From contig NZ_KB893171.1 of NCBI RefSeq assembly GCF_000374005.1, positions 76,157 through 140,156 of the forward strand: 64,000 nt of DNA, in the 5' to 3' direction. This DNA comes from Kiloniella laminariae DSM 19542. Its GTDB lineage: Bacteria > Pseudomonadota > Alphaproteobacteria > Kiloniellales > Kiloniellaceae. This document shows positions 20,939 to 29,629 of the stretch, piece by piece (positions within the stretch are counted from its first letter, which is position 1; the number at the start of each line of letters is the position of its first letter). The translations under genes and the position numbers were made by a program. The notes under the pieces were generated by a model. That model saw only the letters and a program-made list of their open reading frames with translations. It did no database searches and had not been told where the DNA came from.

Positions 20939-22459
20939 ATGAAGACATTCCGTCAGCTCTGTGCAACGGCTGTGATGGTTCTGGGAATTCTGATTGTCAG
21001 CTTTCCGGCAAGCTCCCAGAGCTTCGAGGAGGCGATGGGAAATTTTGAAAACGGAGATTATGCTGCGGCATATCAAGGTTTTTCAGAGTCTGCTGCTACC
21101 GGGCATCGCGACGCTCAATTCATGCTGGGTTATGTCTACTCCAAAGGCTTTGGGGCTCCCCAGGACTACGTCGAAGCGCATAAATGGTTCAATCTGGCGG
21201 CGGCCCAGGGGGATCGTGAAGCAGGCCGGGCGAGAGACAAACTTGTTGCAGCAATGACAGCAGAGCAGGTCTCGCAGGCGCAAAAACGGGCACAGGAATG
21301 GACGCCGATTACCCCGGATGAAGTCAAAAAGAATTCTAGGCAAGTGGATAGTGTTGCACCTATAGGTGAGGAACCGGCTCTTGTCTGGTCTGTTCCGCCT
21401 GGTGAGAACACACCATTGGATCGTGAAGAAAAACGAACACTTCAGAGCCTGTTGAAGGCTTTAGGTTATGACCCGGGTCCTCTTGATGGTTTGCCTGGAG
21501 ACAGGACACGACAGGCTATTCGCAGTTATCAGGCAGATTTTGGACTGGAAATTGATGGTTTGGTACAGCGGACTCTTCTGGAAGATCTGCGAAGTCGAAA
21601 CCAGGGGAAAACGTCTTCTGAGACAGGGAAGGCTCTTCCCTCCAAAACAGCATATGAATCTGTAGACAAAGAGAAAGTTCTCGTAGATCAGCTTCGGAAG
21701 CTCGTAAGCGACGGGAGTGATACCGCGCTGCCGAATGAGCTTTACCAACAGAGAATCTCTGCATTACTTCAAGAATATGATCGCCCCTGGTCACTTCGGG
21801 TTTTCTTTGACAATTTTATCGATGGCGATTTTGTCCAGAGTCCTGAATGGAGTGTTGAATCCGGGGAATTTGAGGTCCGCAGCAGAGATTACCTTTTTAC
21901 CTCTGTTCCCGTGCCGCGCAGTGCTTCTTCCGAGGCATCATCTTCAGGAGAAGAAAGCAGCACTCAAAAAGCAGTTGGGATCTTTTCGGGGATCTTCTCG
22001 AAAGCCCTGCAATCTGAAGAAAGTGCGGGGCAATTCACAGGTTACGCGGAAATTTATAATGCATCTCCGATTCCAGGCAGTTTTTCTGTCAGGATTAACC
22101 TGAACGGTCTTTTGGATGGAGGACGCCTGATCACGGCTGTCTATCAGGGTGGGGCCCGTATTAATGGTTATAAACTGGCCTATCAGACAGGGGCAACAAG
22201 TCGGATAGAGTTGCTCGCCACCACTTCCAGCGGTCAGGAAACAATCGGCTCTATCGCTTTGGCAGAAAGTCTGACCGGGATCGGACACAATCTTGAATTC
22301 AACCGGAACAGAGAAGGGGTTATGGACGTGATTCTGGATGATCAAAAGCTGTTTTCTGTGACGGATACAAGACTGGCAGGCGATTTTGATGGCCTGGTTC
22401 TTGGTAACCATGCTGGTGATTTTCGCATCATGGAAATCGAGGTTTACGGAGAACCCTGA
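20939..22459 (+). CDS. secreted Sel1-repeat and peptidoglycan-binding domain protein
   Basis: 506 residues with a signal peptide ending near PASSQS (about 27). Sel1/TPR-like repeats follow (about 30-100: NGDYAAAYQGFSESA, GHRDAQFMLGYVYSKG, DYVEAHKWFNLAAAQG), then a PG_binding_1 domain (about 162-215: LLKALGYDPGPLDGLPGDRT). The C-terminal 230 residues look like a beta-sandwich of LamG/3-keto-disaccharide-hydrolase type (FIDGDFVQSPEWSVESGEFE and later DFRIMEIEVYGEP), interrupted by a serine/glutamate-rich insert. It is probably periplasmic and wall-associated. The function of the C-terminal domain is not known to me. Confidence 0.8.
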   Translation: MKTFRQLCATAVMVLGILIVSFPASSQSFEEAMGNFENGDYAAAYQGFSESAATGHRDAQFMLGYVYSKGFGAPQDYVEAHKWFNLAAAQGDREAGRARDKLVAAMTAEQVSQAQKRAQEWTPITPDEVKKNSRQVDSVAPIGEEPALVWSVPPGENTPLDREEKRTLQSLLKALGYDPGPLDGLPGDRTRQAIRSYQADFGLEIDGLVQRTLLEDLRSRNQGKTSSETGKALPSKTAYESVDKEKVLVDQLRKLVSDGSDTALPNELYQQRISALLQEYDRPWSLRVFFDNFIDGDFVQSPEWSVESGEFEVRSRDYLFTSVPVPRSASSEASSSGEESSTQKAVGIFSGIFSKALQSEESAGQFTGYAEIYNASPIPGSFSVRINLNGLLDGGRLITAVYQGGARINGYKLAYQTGATSRIELLATTSSGQETIGSIALAESLTGIGHNLEFNRNREGVMDVILDDQKLFSVTDTRLAGDFDGLVLGNHAGDFRIMEIEVYGEP

Positions 22460-22485
22460 CCGGAAGGATGATCAGGGGGAAGATA

Positions 22486-23208
22486 TTATCCATAGGTCAG
22501 CAATCGGGAGCCATGTTGTTTGAGCCAGCGCTGGGAAGTTTTTCGGCTGCTGGTGAGCTGATCCACAAGCCTCCAGAAGTCCGGGCTGTGATTCATATGC
22601 ACAAGATGGGCAACCTCATGGGCAACTACGTAATCCAGAACGGCTTCCGGTGTGAATATCAGGCGCCAGGAAAAATTCAGATTTCCACTTGATGAGCAAC
22701 TGCCCCAGCGGCTGGTTGTGTCCTTGATACGGATGCCGGCTATTTTTTTCTCAATCTTTGCCGATTTTTCCCGGGCACGAAGGGTGATTTCGTACCTGAC
22801 TTCTCCTTTAAGGAAGTCGCTGACCCTGCGCGGGAGGTGCTCCTCGTGGGATTTGATAAAAAGCTGTTCAGCTTCAAGCCAGGCAGCTCCCTTGTTTTTA
22901 TTAGCTGCAGTGCCAGGCTCTATCCTGATAATCCTGTGATCTTTTCCCAGGATAGGGATTGTCATGCCGTGGTGATAGGGGGGGATTTCCGGATTCTGTT
23001 CAAGCCTGCGGGCAATCCAGTCATGCTGGCGTGAAACAAAGTCGAGAATCTCCCGGAGGGGGTAGCCCGGGGGAGAAACGACCTTTACAGCGTTCTCCCC
23101 GGTGATCAGTCGCAGGGATAACTTGCGGGATGCCGGATGGGACTGAATCCGGACCTCGACCTCTTTTCCATTGATTCTGGTGCTGTGTGCGGAGCTTTGT
23201 TTCGCCAT
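22486..23208 (-). CDS. YgjP-type zinc metallopeptidase (DUF45/M48 family)
   Basis: 240 residues. The zinc site is HEVAH at 197-201, with a third ligand candidate His207 in HMNHSPDFW. The preceding segment DTTSRWGSCSSSGNLNFSWR is the hallmark of the YgjP/DUF45 family. No signal peptide is seen, so it is cytoplasmic. The biological substrate of the family is unknown. It converges with the Sel1-type gene. Confidence 0.9.
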   Translation of the reverse strand: MAKQSSAHSTRINGKEVEVRIQSHPASRKLSLRLITGENAVKVVSPPGYPLREILDFVSRQHDWIARRLEQNPEIPPYHHGMTIPILGKDHRIIRIEPGTAANKNKGAAWLEAEQLFIKSHEEHLPRRVSDFLKGEVRYEITLRAREKSAKIEKKIAGIRIKDTTSRWGSCSSSGNLNFSWRLIFTPEAVLDYVVAHEVAHLVHMNHSPDFWRLVDQLTSSRKTSQRWLKQHGSRLLTYG

Positions 23209-23227
23209 GGCTCAAGAGTATCGATCA

Positions 23228-23253
23228 GCAGGTTTCCAGACAAGAGAACCTGC
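23228..23253. repeat. imperfect hairpin, copy 2 of a two-copy element
   Basis: GCAGGTTTCC and AAGAGAACCTGC form a stem-loop between the YgjP-type and SCO1 genes. It shares 14 identical bases with the hairpin at 20817-20847. It might act as a terminator for SCO1, but has no strong U-tract. Confidence 0.4.
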
Positions 23254-23269
23254 GCGATTGTACCCTCTG

Positions 23270-23887
23270 TTACTGTTTCAGTATCTTCAGCAGCGATGCC
23301 CCCATGATTTCACCACTGGTGCCGTGGCTATAATGCTTCACATAAGCGCCGTCGGGGCCCATCAGGTAGGTGATGGAGGAGTGATCCATCAGATATTCGC
23401 TTGATTCTTCGGCTTCAGTTTTTTGGTAAAAGACTTTATAGCTTTTGGCGGCAGCGGAGACCTGTTCCAGGCTACCTGTCAAACCAACCATGGTTGGGTA
23501 AAAGTGGCCCACATAGTCCTTGAGTGCAGAGACGGTATCCCTCTCCGGGTCCACGGTGATAAAAACGGGGACGACCAACTTGGCAAGTTCCGGATCTCCA
23601 GCTTCGACAATATCCATGGCATCGGACAAGAGGGTCAAAGATGTTGGGCAGACATCCGGACAGAAGGTATAGCCGAAATAAATCAGCATATATTTACCTT
23701 CGAATTCTTTTTCTGTAACAGCTTTGCCGTTGTGATCAACCAGCGAAAAAGGGCCGCCAATCAAGGCACGGGCATTATTTGAAGAAGAAGGCTTGTTCAG
23801 GTAGTTCATGCCGAAAAAGACCACGGCAGCAACAATCAGGGCGAGGGCAATAACAAATACAGAGCGTGATAGAAAACTGGTTGGCAT
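23270..23887 (-). CDS. SCO1/SenC family copper chaperone
   Basis: 205 residues from ATG 23887, chosen because a GGGAT ribosome site lies at good spacing and a membrane anchor (VFVIALALIVAAVVFFG) follows at once. The thioredoxin-like domain has the copper-binding CPDVC (Cys76, Cys80) and a conserved His in MDHSS near 165. SCO proteins deliver copper to the CuA centre of cytochrome c oxidase and act as thiol reductants, facing the periplasm. In Rhodobacter a senC gene lies with regB/regA; here it is about 14 kb away. Confidence 0.93.
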   Translation of the reverse strand: MPTSFLSRSVFVIALALIVAAVVFFGMNYLNKPSSSNNARALIGGPFSLVDHNGKAVTEKEFEGKYMLIYFGYTFCPDVCPTSLTLLSDAMDIVEAGDPELAKLVVPVFITVDPERDTVSALKDYVGHFYPTMVGLTGSLEQVSAAAKSYKVFYQKTEAEESSEYLMDHSSITYLMGPDGAYVKHYSHGTSGEIMGASLLKILKQ

Positions 23888-24224
23888 GAGCATATCCCGC
23901 GGGTGGTTGAACTTGGTGATCTTATCTTTTGTTCTAACGGGTAGGCCGCCGAAAAACAATGGTCTGTCTCGATCACAATTGTGACAGAACTTGCGACAAA
24001 AGCGCCCTATCTGACTACAGATTACAAGGCAATGATGGGGTGTTTGATTTGAGATATCGGCAAGGCCGGATAATCCACTGGTGGCCAGTTGCTGCATCGC
24101 GTCTTGAAAAAGTCGCGTTTCCCCCTTATTAAAAAGAAAGCATCCGGGGGGAAGCCGAACAGGCTAATGTTCTGTTCGGGCTGATCTCGCCAAATTTGAA
24201 TTCTCAATAAGGGAAGCAGCCTTC

Positions 24225-24920
24225 ATGTTCAGTGATCTCTCGAAAGCATTTGGTCAGACAGGTGATCCCGCATTCCGGCGTGTATTTTTTATCTCTGCAA
24301 CAGCTTCACTGGTTGTGTTTGCCCTTCTTTGGATCGGCGCAGGATACGCGGTGGGCTTGCTCGACGACCAGATTGTACAGTGGTCAGAATCAGGTGGATG
24401 GTTTACCTCCATTCTGGTCTGGGGAGCGGAACTGATTTCCTGGTTTGGTGTCGTGGTTTTGAGTTTCCTGCTCTTTCCTTCAGTTATGCTGGTTATTATT
24501 CCCTTTTTCCTTGAGGATATTGCCCGGGCTGTCGAAAGCAAACACTATCCACAGCTTGACGCTGGACGGGAACCGCCTCTGAGCGAGACAATCTGGGGGA
24601 GCCTGTCTTTTCTGGGTGTCACTCTGCTGGTTAATATTCTTGCCTTGCCGCTTTATCTTCTACCGGGTGTGAATCTGATTTTGTTTTATATAATCAACGG
24701 CTACCTGTTAGGGCGAGAATATTTTGAAATGGTTGCCTTGCGCCGCTTTGCTCTGGCAGAAGCCAAAGCCTTCCGTCAAAAATATCGCGGACGGGTTGTC
24801 CTGGCTGGTTTTGTTCTGGCTTTTCTTCTGACCGTGCCGATTTTGAACATTGTTATGCCAATCTGGGCGACGGCTTTTATGCTTCATCGCTTTGAAAGCT
24901 TTCGACAGCTAGAGGCTTGA
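24225..24920 (+). CDS. EI24/CysZ-like integral membrane protein
   Basis: 231 residues with about four to six hydrophobic segments and the family pattern FFLEDIARAVESKHYP, LLPGVNLILFYIINGYLLGREYFEMVALRR. This is the EI24 (Pfam) fold that includes the E. coli sulfate transporter CysZ. Whether this alphaproteobacterial member carries sulfate is unproven. It is followed 16 bp later by a lipoprotein gene, so the two are probably co-transcribed. Confidence 0.85.
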   Translation: MFSDLSKAFGQTGDPAFRRVFFISATASLVVFALLWIGAGYAVGLLDDQIVQWSESGGWFTSILVWGAELISWFGVVVLSFLLFPSVMLVIIPFFLEDIARAVESKHYPQLDAGREPPLSETIWGSLSFLGVTLLVNILALPLYLLPGVNLILFYIINGYLLGREYFEMVALRRFALAEAKAFRQKYRGRVVLAGFVLAFLLTVPILNIVMPIWATAFMLHRFESFRQLEA

Positions 24921-24936
24921 GATTTTTAACCTTCTT

Positions 24937-25458
24937 ATGACTTATCCTTTTAAAATCCTGATTGTTTTCCTTGTTCTGGCAAGCTTAGCAGCTTGTGGAA
25001 AATCAAGACCGAACAGAGTGCTCAAGATAACGGAGCTTCCTCCGGCAACTTCTGTCGCCAGAAAGTCAGATTCTGTTGCAGAGGAAATGGGGCATGCTGG
25101 TGACAGGTCAAACAAGCCAGAGGAAGAGAATACGGTTGCGCGCGATGTCAGTGCAGAGGGTGAGGAGCTGGCGTCCTTGCCTCCGGAAAAAACAAAACCG
25201 GAGCTGGAAGTAGATGATAATCCGGAAAAGTTGATCGGGCTTGATGCTGCTGGTCTAGAGGAACTCTTGGGGACGCCAAAACTTATCCGACAGGAAAGTC
25301 CAGCGGAGATCTGGCAATACAATGCCTCTGACTGTGTTCTTGATCTGGTGTTTTATGATGCCGTGACCAGCTATGTAGAAGCACGTAATACAGCAGTTCA
25401 GCCTATGGACAAACGCAGCTGTTTCCGAAGCCTGTTGCTGGCGCGCCCAAAGCCCTGA
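24937..25458 (+). CDS. hypothetical lipoprotein
   Basis: 173 residues with a lipoprotein signal peptide: FKILIVFLVLASLAACG gives a lipobox with Cys20. A charged low-complexity linker (about 30-95, rich in Glu, Ser, Lys) leads to a conserved C-terminal segment (LIGLDAAGLEELLGTPKLIR, then EIWQYNASDCVLDLVFYD) that resembles a common alphaproteobacterial lipoprotein domain of unknown role, distantly like SmpA/BamE. The two cysteines in this segment may form a disulfide. Confidence 0.8.
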   Translation: MTYPFKILIVFLVLASLAACGKSRPNRVLKITELPPATSVARKSDSVAEEMGHAGDRSNKPEEENTVARDVSAEGEELASLPPEKTKPELEVDDNPEKLIGLDAAGLEELLGTPKLIRQESPAEIWQYNASDCVLDLVFYDAVTSYVEARNTAVQPMDKRSCFRSLLLARPKP

Positions 25459-25542
25459 CCATAATAATTAACTCCCGGGTGGTGAAGTCGGTTCCTGTTT
25501 CGGATATAATCTGATCGACAGGGTAAACTGGGCAGAGCCAAG

Positions 25543-26079
25543 ATGCTTTCCAGAGATTGGAATAACGCGGGTCCTGAAGATCCCGGACCAGCAGCAGGAG
25601 AGAACGGGCTAGAAACTGTTCTTTTCCATGCTTTTCTAAGGCCAAACCGGAGTCTGAGTTCGAGAGGATTCCGTTATCTGATGGGCTTTGTGATTGCTGC
25701 AGTCGTGTGTTGTGGTACCGGCTTTATGCTGGCAGGAGCCTGGCCTGTTCTTGGTTTCCTGGGTCTGGATGTTGCCCTTGTCTATTTTGCATTTCGTTTG
25801 AGCTATCGCTCTGGCAGCGGGTATGAAACTGTACTGGTTACTGCTGATGATCTGATCGTCACCAAGGTCAGCCACTGGGGGAAACGCAGTTGCGCTACGT
25901 TTCAGCCCTATTGGCTGAAAATCTCGCTTGACCGTTCTGAAAACCCGGAAGGTCGGCTGATCCTCTTTTCCCATGGACAGAGAGTTGTGCTGGGAGAGTT
26001 TCTGGCGCCGGTAGAAAGGGAAGAACTGGCTTTGGCCTTGCAGAGAATTCTGATGCCTTTGCAACGCCCGGCCACGTGA
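25543..26079 (+). CDS. DUF2244 family membrane protein
   Basis: 178 residues. An acidic N-terminal stretch is followed by two hydrophobic segments (GFVIAAVVCCGTGFMLAGAW and VLGFLGLDVALVYFAF), then a soluble domain with the DUF2244 pattern PYWLKISLD, RLILFSHGQRVVLGEFLAP. The family is widespread in alphaproteobacteria, often near respiratory genes, with no settled function. Convergent with the permease gene. Confidence 0.85.
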   Translation: MLSRDWNNAGPEDPGPAAGENGLETVLFHAFLRPNRSLSSRGFRYLMGFVIAAVVCCGTGFMLAGAWPVLGFLGLDVALVYFAFRLSYRSGSGYETVLVTADDLIVTKVSHWGKRSCATFQPYWLKISLDRSENPEGRLILFSHGQRVVLGEFLAPVEREELALALQRILMPLQRPAT

Positions 26080-26096
26080 TCTCTACTCTGAAGCCA

Positions 26097-26126
26097 CTTA
26101 AGGCCGGATCTGGATCCGGCCTTAAG
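26097..26126. terminator. perfect 14-bp inverted repeat, probable bidirectional terminator
   Basis: CTTAAGGCCGGATC and GATCCGGCCTTAAG are perfect complements with only TG between them. It sits between two convergent genes (DUF2244 protein and permease), where shared terminators are common. There is no T-run on either side, so strict Rho-independent action is uncertain. Confidence 0.55.
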
Positions 26127-26134
26127 ACAGAGTG

Positions 26135-27481
26135 CTATCCGAGTGACTTGACACTGTCTCCAGCCGTCTCTTTGCCGGGAAGGGTCAGGTGCATGGTAAT
26201 TCCAGCCAATGTTGCAAAGGCCATGGAAGACAGGGTTGCCCACTGACCAATAGGAAGCTCGGCGCCACCAATACCCAGCACCAGAATGACCGAAGTGATC
26301 AGCAGATTACGTTTCTCATTGAGGTCCACCTTGCCTTCGATGAGTGTGCGCAATCCGGAAGAGGCGATCACGCCAAACAGGGCGATGGCAATGCCCCCCA
26401 TTACCGGGACCGGTATGGAGCTGACCAGCGCGGAAATCTTGCCAATGAAACCGAGTGACAGGGCGAGGACCGCAGCACCAGCGATGACATAGACGGAGTA
26501 AATCCGGGTAATGGCCAGAACACCGATATTTTCACCATAGGTCGTATTTGGCGGGCCACCAAGAAGTGAGGCGAAGAGAGTGGCAAGGCCGTCTCCGGCA
26601 AGGGACCGGTCCAGCCCTGGTTTACGCAGAAAATTCCGGCCGACAACGCGGGAAAGAACCATCTGGTCACCGATGTGTTCGGCAATGGTCACCAGCGCGA
26701 CCGGAACCAGAAGCGGCAGGACAAACCAGGGCAGCCCTTCGGCAAAAACAGTCGGAAAGAAGGTAAAATCCGGAATGGCGATCCAGTCGCTTGAGGCAAC
26801 CGTTGCAAAATCGACCATGCCAAGAGCAAAAGCGAGAACATATCCGCAGATAATCCCCAGAAGAATGGGAATAATACTGATGATCCCCCTGAAAACGAGG
26901 GAAAAAAGAAGCGTCATAACCAGCGTGAAGAGAGCAACCGTGAGGTTGAGCGCACTGTAGTCACCGCCAGCTCCTTTGGTTGCCATTCCAATGGCAATGG
27001 GGGCGAGGCCGAGACCGATAACCATGATAACCGGGCCAACCACCACAGGCGGCAGGATTTTCATCAACCAGTTGACACCAAAGAAACGGATCAGAATGGC
27101 AACCACCAGATAGACCAGACCCGCACAGAAGGCTCCGAACATGGCTCCCGGTAATCCGGCGGCGACGGCGGCAGAGATCAGCGGGGCAATGAAGGCAAAA
27201 GAGGAGCCGAGATAGGCCGGAATCCTGAACCCGGTGATACAAAGGTAAAGCAGCGTACCGCCCCCGGAGGTAATCAGGGCAATAGCTGTGCTCAGGCCAG
27301 TCGCATCAGGATCATTGGCAAGAATGCCGCTGGTAACGAGGTAGGGGACGAGCACGGTTGCCCCGAACATGGCGCAGAGATGCTGCAGGCTTAACAGACC
27401 CCAAAGCTTGAAGGGAGGTTTATCTTCTACATCAAGAACGGCCCCGTTATTTACGGCATTAGTGGTATTTGAATTCGTCAT
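26135..27481 (-). CDS. NCS2 family uracil/xanthine permease
   Basis: 448 residues, 12-14 hydrophobic segments. The NCS2 pattern includes LSLQHLCAMFGATVLVPYLV, the half-helix region around FGVIASSGLRTLIE and SLLGGPPNTTYGENIGVLAITR. It is closest in feel to UraA-type uracil:proton symporters. The start ATG shares the palindrome CATATG with the opposite-strand ORF. Confidence 0.9.
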   Translation of the reverse strand: MTNSNTTNAVNNGAVLDVEDKPPFKLWGLLSLQHLCAMFGATVLVPYLVTSGILANDPDATGLSTAIALITSGGGTLLYLCITGFRIPAYLGSSFAFIAPLISAAVAAGLPGAMFGAFCAGLVYLVVAILIRFFGVNWLMKILPPVVVGPVIMVIGLGLAPIAIGMATKGAGGDYSALNLTVALFTLVMTLLFSLVFRGIISIIPILLGIICGYVLAFALGMVDFATVASSDWIAIPDFTFFPTVFAEGLPWFVLPLLVPVALVTIAEHIGDQMVLSRVVGRNFLRKPGLDRSLAGDGLATLFASLLGGPPNTTYGENIGVLAITRIYSVYVIAGAAVLALSLGFIGKISALVSSIPVPVMGGIAIALFGVIASSGLRTLIEGKVDLNEKRNLLITSVILVLGIGGAELPIGQWATLSSMAFATLAGITMHLTLPGKETAGDSVKSLG

Positions 27482-27619
27482 ATGTTCCCCGGTTATTGGC
27501 CAGATTTTAGTTCTGGATTTTACTTCTGGATTTTAATCCGAAGTTTTAATCCGGGGATCACTTGCCCTGTCCGGATGCTTTTTGCAAGTCCGGGCTTCCC
27601 CTTGCATCAGAAACAGACG

Positions 27620-28654
27620 ATGATCGGTCAAGAGAACTTTGCTCTGATAAATGAGGACGTTATCAAGGTGCCAGGTGTATTCGGGTCAGCAGAACCCCTG
27701 TTTCTTTTGCTTTTTGCCTTTGGGCTGGAAGCTCTCTATGGCGGAATTTTGCGTCTGGAAGGCTGGCTGCCGCGTCCCCGCAAGATGATGGGGCTTGTCG
27801 TTGTCCGGCTTGATCGCGCGCTGAACCGCTCCCGTAACAGCACGGGTCAGAAAAAACAGCCCGGTCAGGGAACTGCGACCCAGTTGGTCAACGGGGCAAC
27901 CAGCCTTTTTCTTCTTGCCGGACTGGCCTGTGCTGCAGGATATGGTCTGTCTTTCATCAGCCGGAATGCGCCCTTTCTCTGGCTGATCGAGGTGGGGTTG
28001 ATTGCGCTCTGTCTGGACAACCGCTCACATCAGGTTCGATTGAACCGGGTTCGCAAGGCTCTGGCCCTTAACAGCCTGATCACGGTGCGTGGCGAACTCT
28101 ATCCTCTTGTGTCCAGCTGGTTCCGGATTACTGATCTTGAACGGCTCCAGGGCAGCGGGCTGGCCGCAACCGCTGTTGGCGGTATGGCGCGTGGCTTTGT
28201 CGAGGGATTTGTTGCTCCGGCCTTCTGGTACGGGTTACTTGGTTTACCCGGTCTGTTTGTCCAGCAAGCAGTTTATCAGGGTGCCCGTTTCTATCGACAG
28301 CGCCAGCTTCAGGCACCGCTGGAACGGAATTTTGGTCGGTCTTTTACCGGAATGGATCATGTTTTGATGGCTTTGCCGGATGCTTTGACGGCGCTACTGT
28401 TCATTCTGGCAGCTCTTTTTGTTCCGGGGGCAGCCATTGGCCAGGCCATCCGGCGTTGCTGGAGCAGCCAGAGGCTTGCTGATGCGGCTTTGGGGGGAGC
28501 GCTCAATTTCCAGCCGGACCAGCCAGGGCAGGAAAAGGCCGAGAAGGGGCATCGCCGGAAAGATCTGGAGCGGGCCAGCCTGATCGTTATTATCTCGGGA
28601 ATATTGGCGGTTGGTCTTATTGCGGCTGTCGTACTGCTGCGCTATGCCCTGTAA
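27620..28654 (+). CDS. divergent CobD/CbiB-like adenosylcobinamide-phosphate synthase
   Basis: 344 residues from ATG 27620. The frame is open back to 27482, and 27575 is another possible start; none has a clear ribosome site. A hydrophobic start (PLFLLLFAFGLEALYGG) and multiple membrane helices lead to a segment MARGFVEGFVAPAFWYGLLGLPGL that matches the CbiB core (normally ENxxDGVxAPLFxxxxGG-PG). The following GMDHVLMALPDALTALLFILAALF corresponds to the DDxxNxxPARLT region with key polar residues changed. CbiB joins aminopropanol phosphate to cobyric acid. The divergence makes activity doubtful, though cobS, cobT and cobC-like genes lie 5-8 kb downstream. Confidence 0.65.
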   Translation: MIGQENFALINEDVIKVPGVFGSAEPLFLLLFAFGLEALYGGILRLEGWLPRPRKMMGLVVVRLDRALNRSRNSTGQKKQPGQGTATQLVNGATSLFLLAGLACAAGYGLSFISRNAPFLWLIEVGLIALCLDNRSHQVRLNRVRKALALNSLITVRGELYPLVSSWFRITDLERLQGSGLAATAVGGMARGFVEGFVAPAFWYGLLGLPGLFVQQAVYQGARFYRQRQLQAPLERNFGRSFTGMDHVLMALPDALTALLFILAALFVPGAAIGQAIRRCWSSQRLADAALGGALNFQPDQPGQEKAEKGHRRKDLERASLIVIISGILAVGLIAAVVLLRYAL

Positions 28655-28729
28655 CATTCAATCCCGGATATCTGACCTGGACCAGCTCTCTTGAAAAGCG
28701 GGAGAGGGCTGGCCCAGATTAAGCGGTTT

Positions 28730-29434
28730 CTACTGTGGCAGCGCTGCCCGCAGTTTATCTGCGTGTGTATTTGAATAGACCCGTTCCATAGTGATGCCCC
28801 GTGGGGCAGCTCCGGCACCGTAGTAGCTGCTGTTATAGCTTTCGCGGGTAAAGAGCTTGGCCCCTTCGAAAGCACCACCGCCAAACAGGCCAACCGAGCT
28901 GGAGAAAGCATAGACGTCAACGTCAAGATTGGCCGTGGTTGAAGCCTCCACTCCGGCACCGAAAGGCCCGACAGCAAGGCTGAGGTCACCGCCAAACTTG
29001 ACTTCGCTATCGAGGATGGCTTCTACAGCACCGGGATTCATAAGAGTAAAGACTACTTCTGAAACTTCCCCGCCGATCTGCAAACCGATACTGCCTGCTG
29101 CCAGGGTATAGAAAGCCGGATAGCTCCAGGTGCCATCTGCACCCTTTACAAGCAGAACACCCGATCCTCCTTCACCGCCAACAAAAAAACCGGCTTTGAC
29201 CAGCTGGGGAATTATAAGAATGCCATGAGCCTTGCCAGCAAACTCCTTGAGCTTGGCATAATCAGGGTTGTTCAGCAGTTTTTCGAGGCTGTAGCGGGAA
29301 GCGGCTACCAGCTGTTCAGCGTCGCTTGCCGCTTTTGCTGTATTAAAGGAAAGCAGGGTGGCAAAGGCTGTGGTGATGATCGCAAGTCTCAAGAAACTGG
29401 CTGGGAGGAAAGCCCGTGTGAGGCTCATGGTCAT
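28730..29434 (-). CDS. SYLF-domain (Ysc84-type) lipid-binding protein
   Basis: 234 residues with a signal peptide (LAIITTAFATLLSFNTAKAAS, cut near residue 35). The mature part carries the SYLF/DUF500 features GILIIPQLVKAGFFVGGEGG, YPAFYTLAAGSIGLQIGGE and the C-terminal FEGAKLF. In eukaryotes SYLF domains bind phosphoinositides; bacterial secreted versions are thought to bind lipids or surfaces and their role is unsettled. Confidence 0.9.
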   Translation of the reverse strand: MTMSLTRAFLPASFLRLAIITTAFATLLSFNTAKAASDAEQLVAASRYSLEKLLNNPDYAKLKEFAGKAHGILIIPQLVKAGFFVGGEGGSGVLLVKGADGTWSYPAFYTLAAGSIGLQIGGEVSEVVFTLMNPGAVEAILDSEVKFGGDLSLAVGPFGAGVEASTTANLDVDVYAFSSSVGLFGGGAFEGAKLFTRESYNSSYYGAGAAPRGITMERVYSNTHADKLRAALPQ

Positions 29435-29629
29435 TGTGTTCTCCTGGATTTACTTCCGGCTCGAAAGCCAAGCTTGAATGTAAGGTATGGTGAAATCTGC
29501 ACAGCAGTATCGCAGGAAAAGCGAGGAAAAGGCAGAGACATTTTAGGGGCCATAACCTAGTTTGAATATTATCTATTAAAAATGACCGTCCTGCTTGAGT
29601 GAATGACAGGGGGATCAGGGGGGGCAGTT

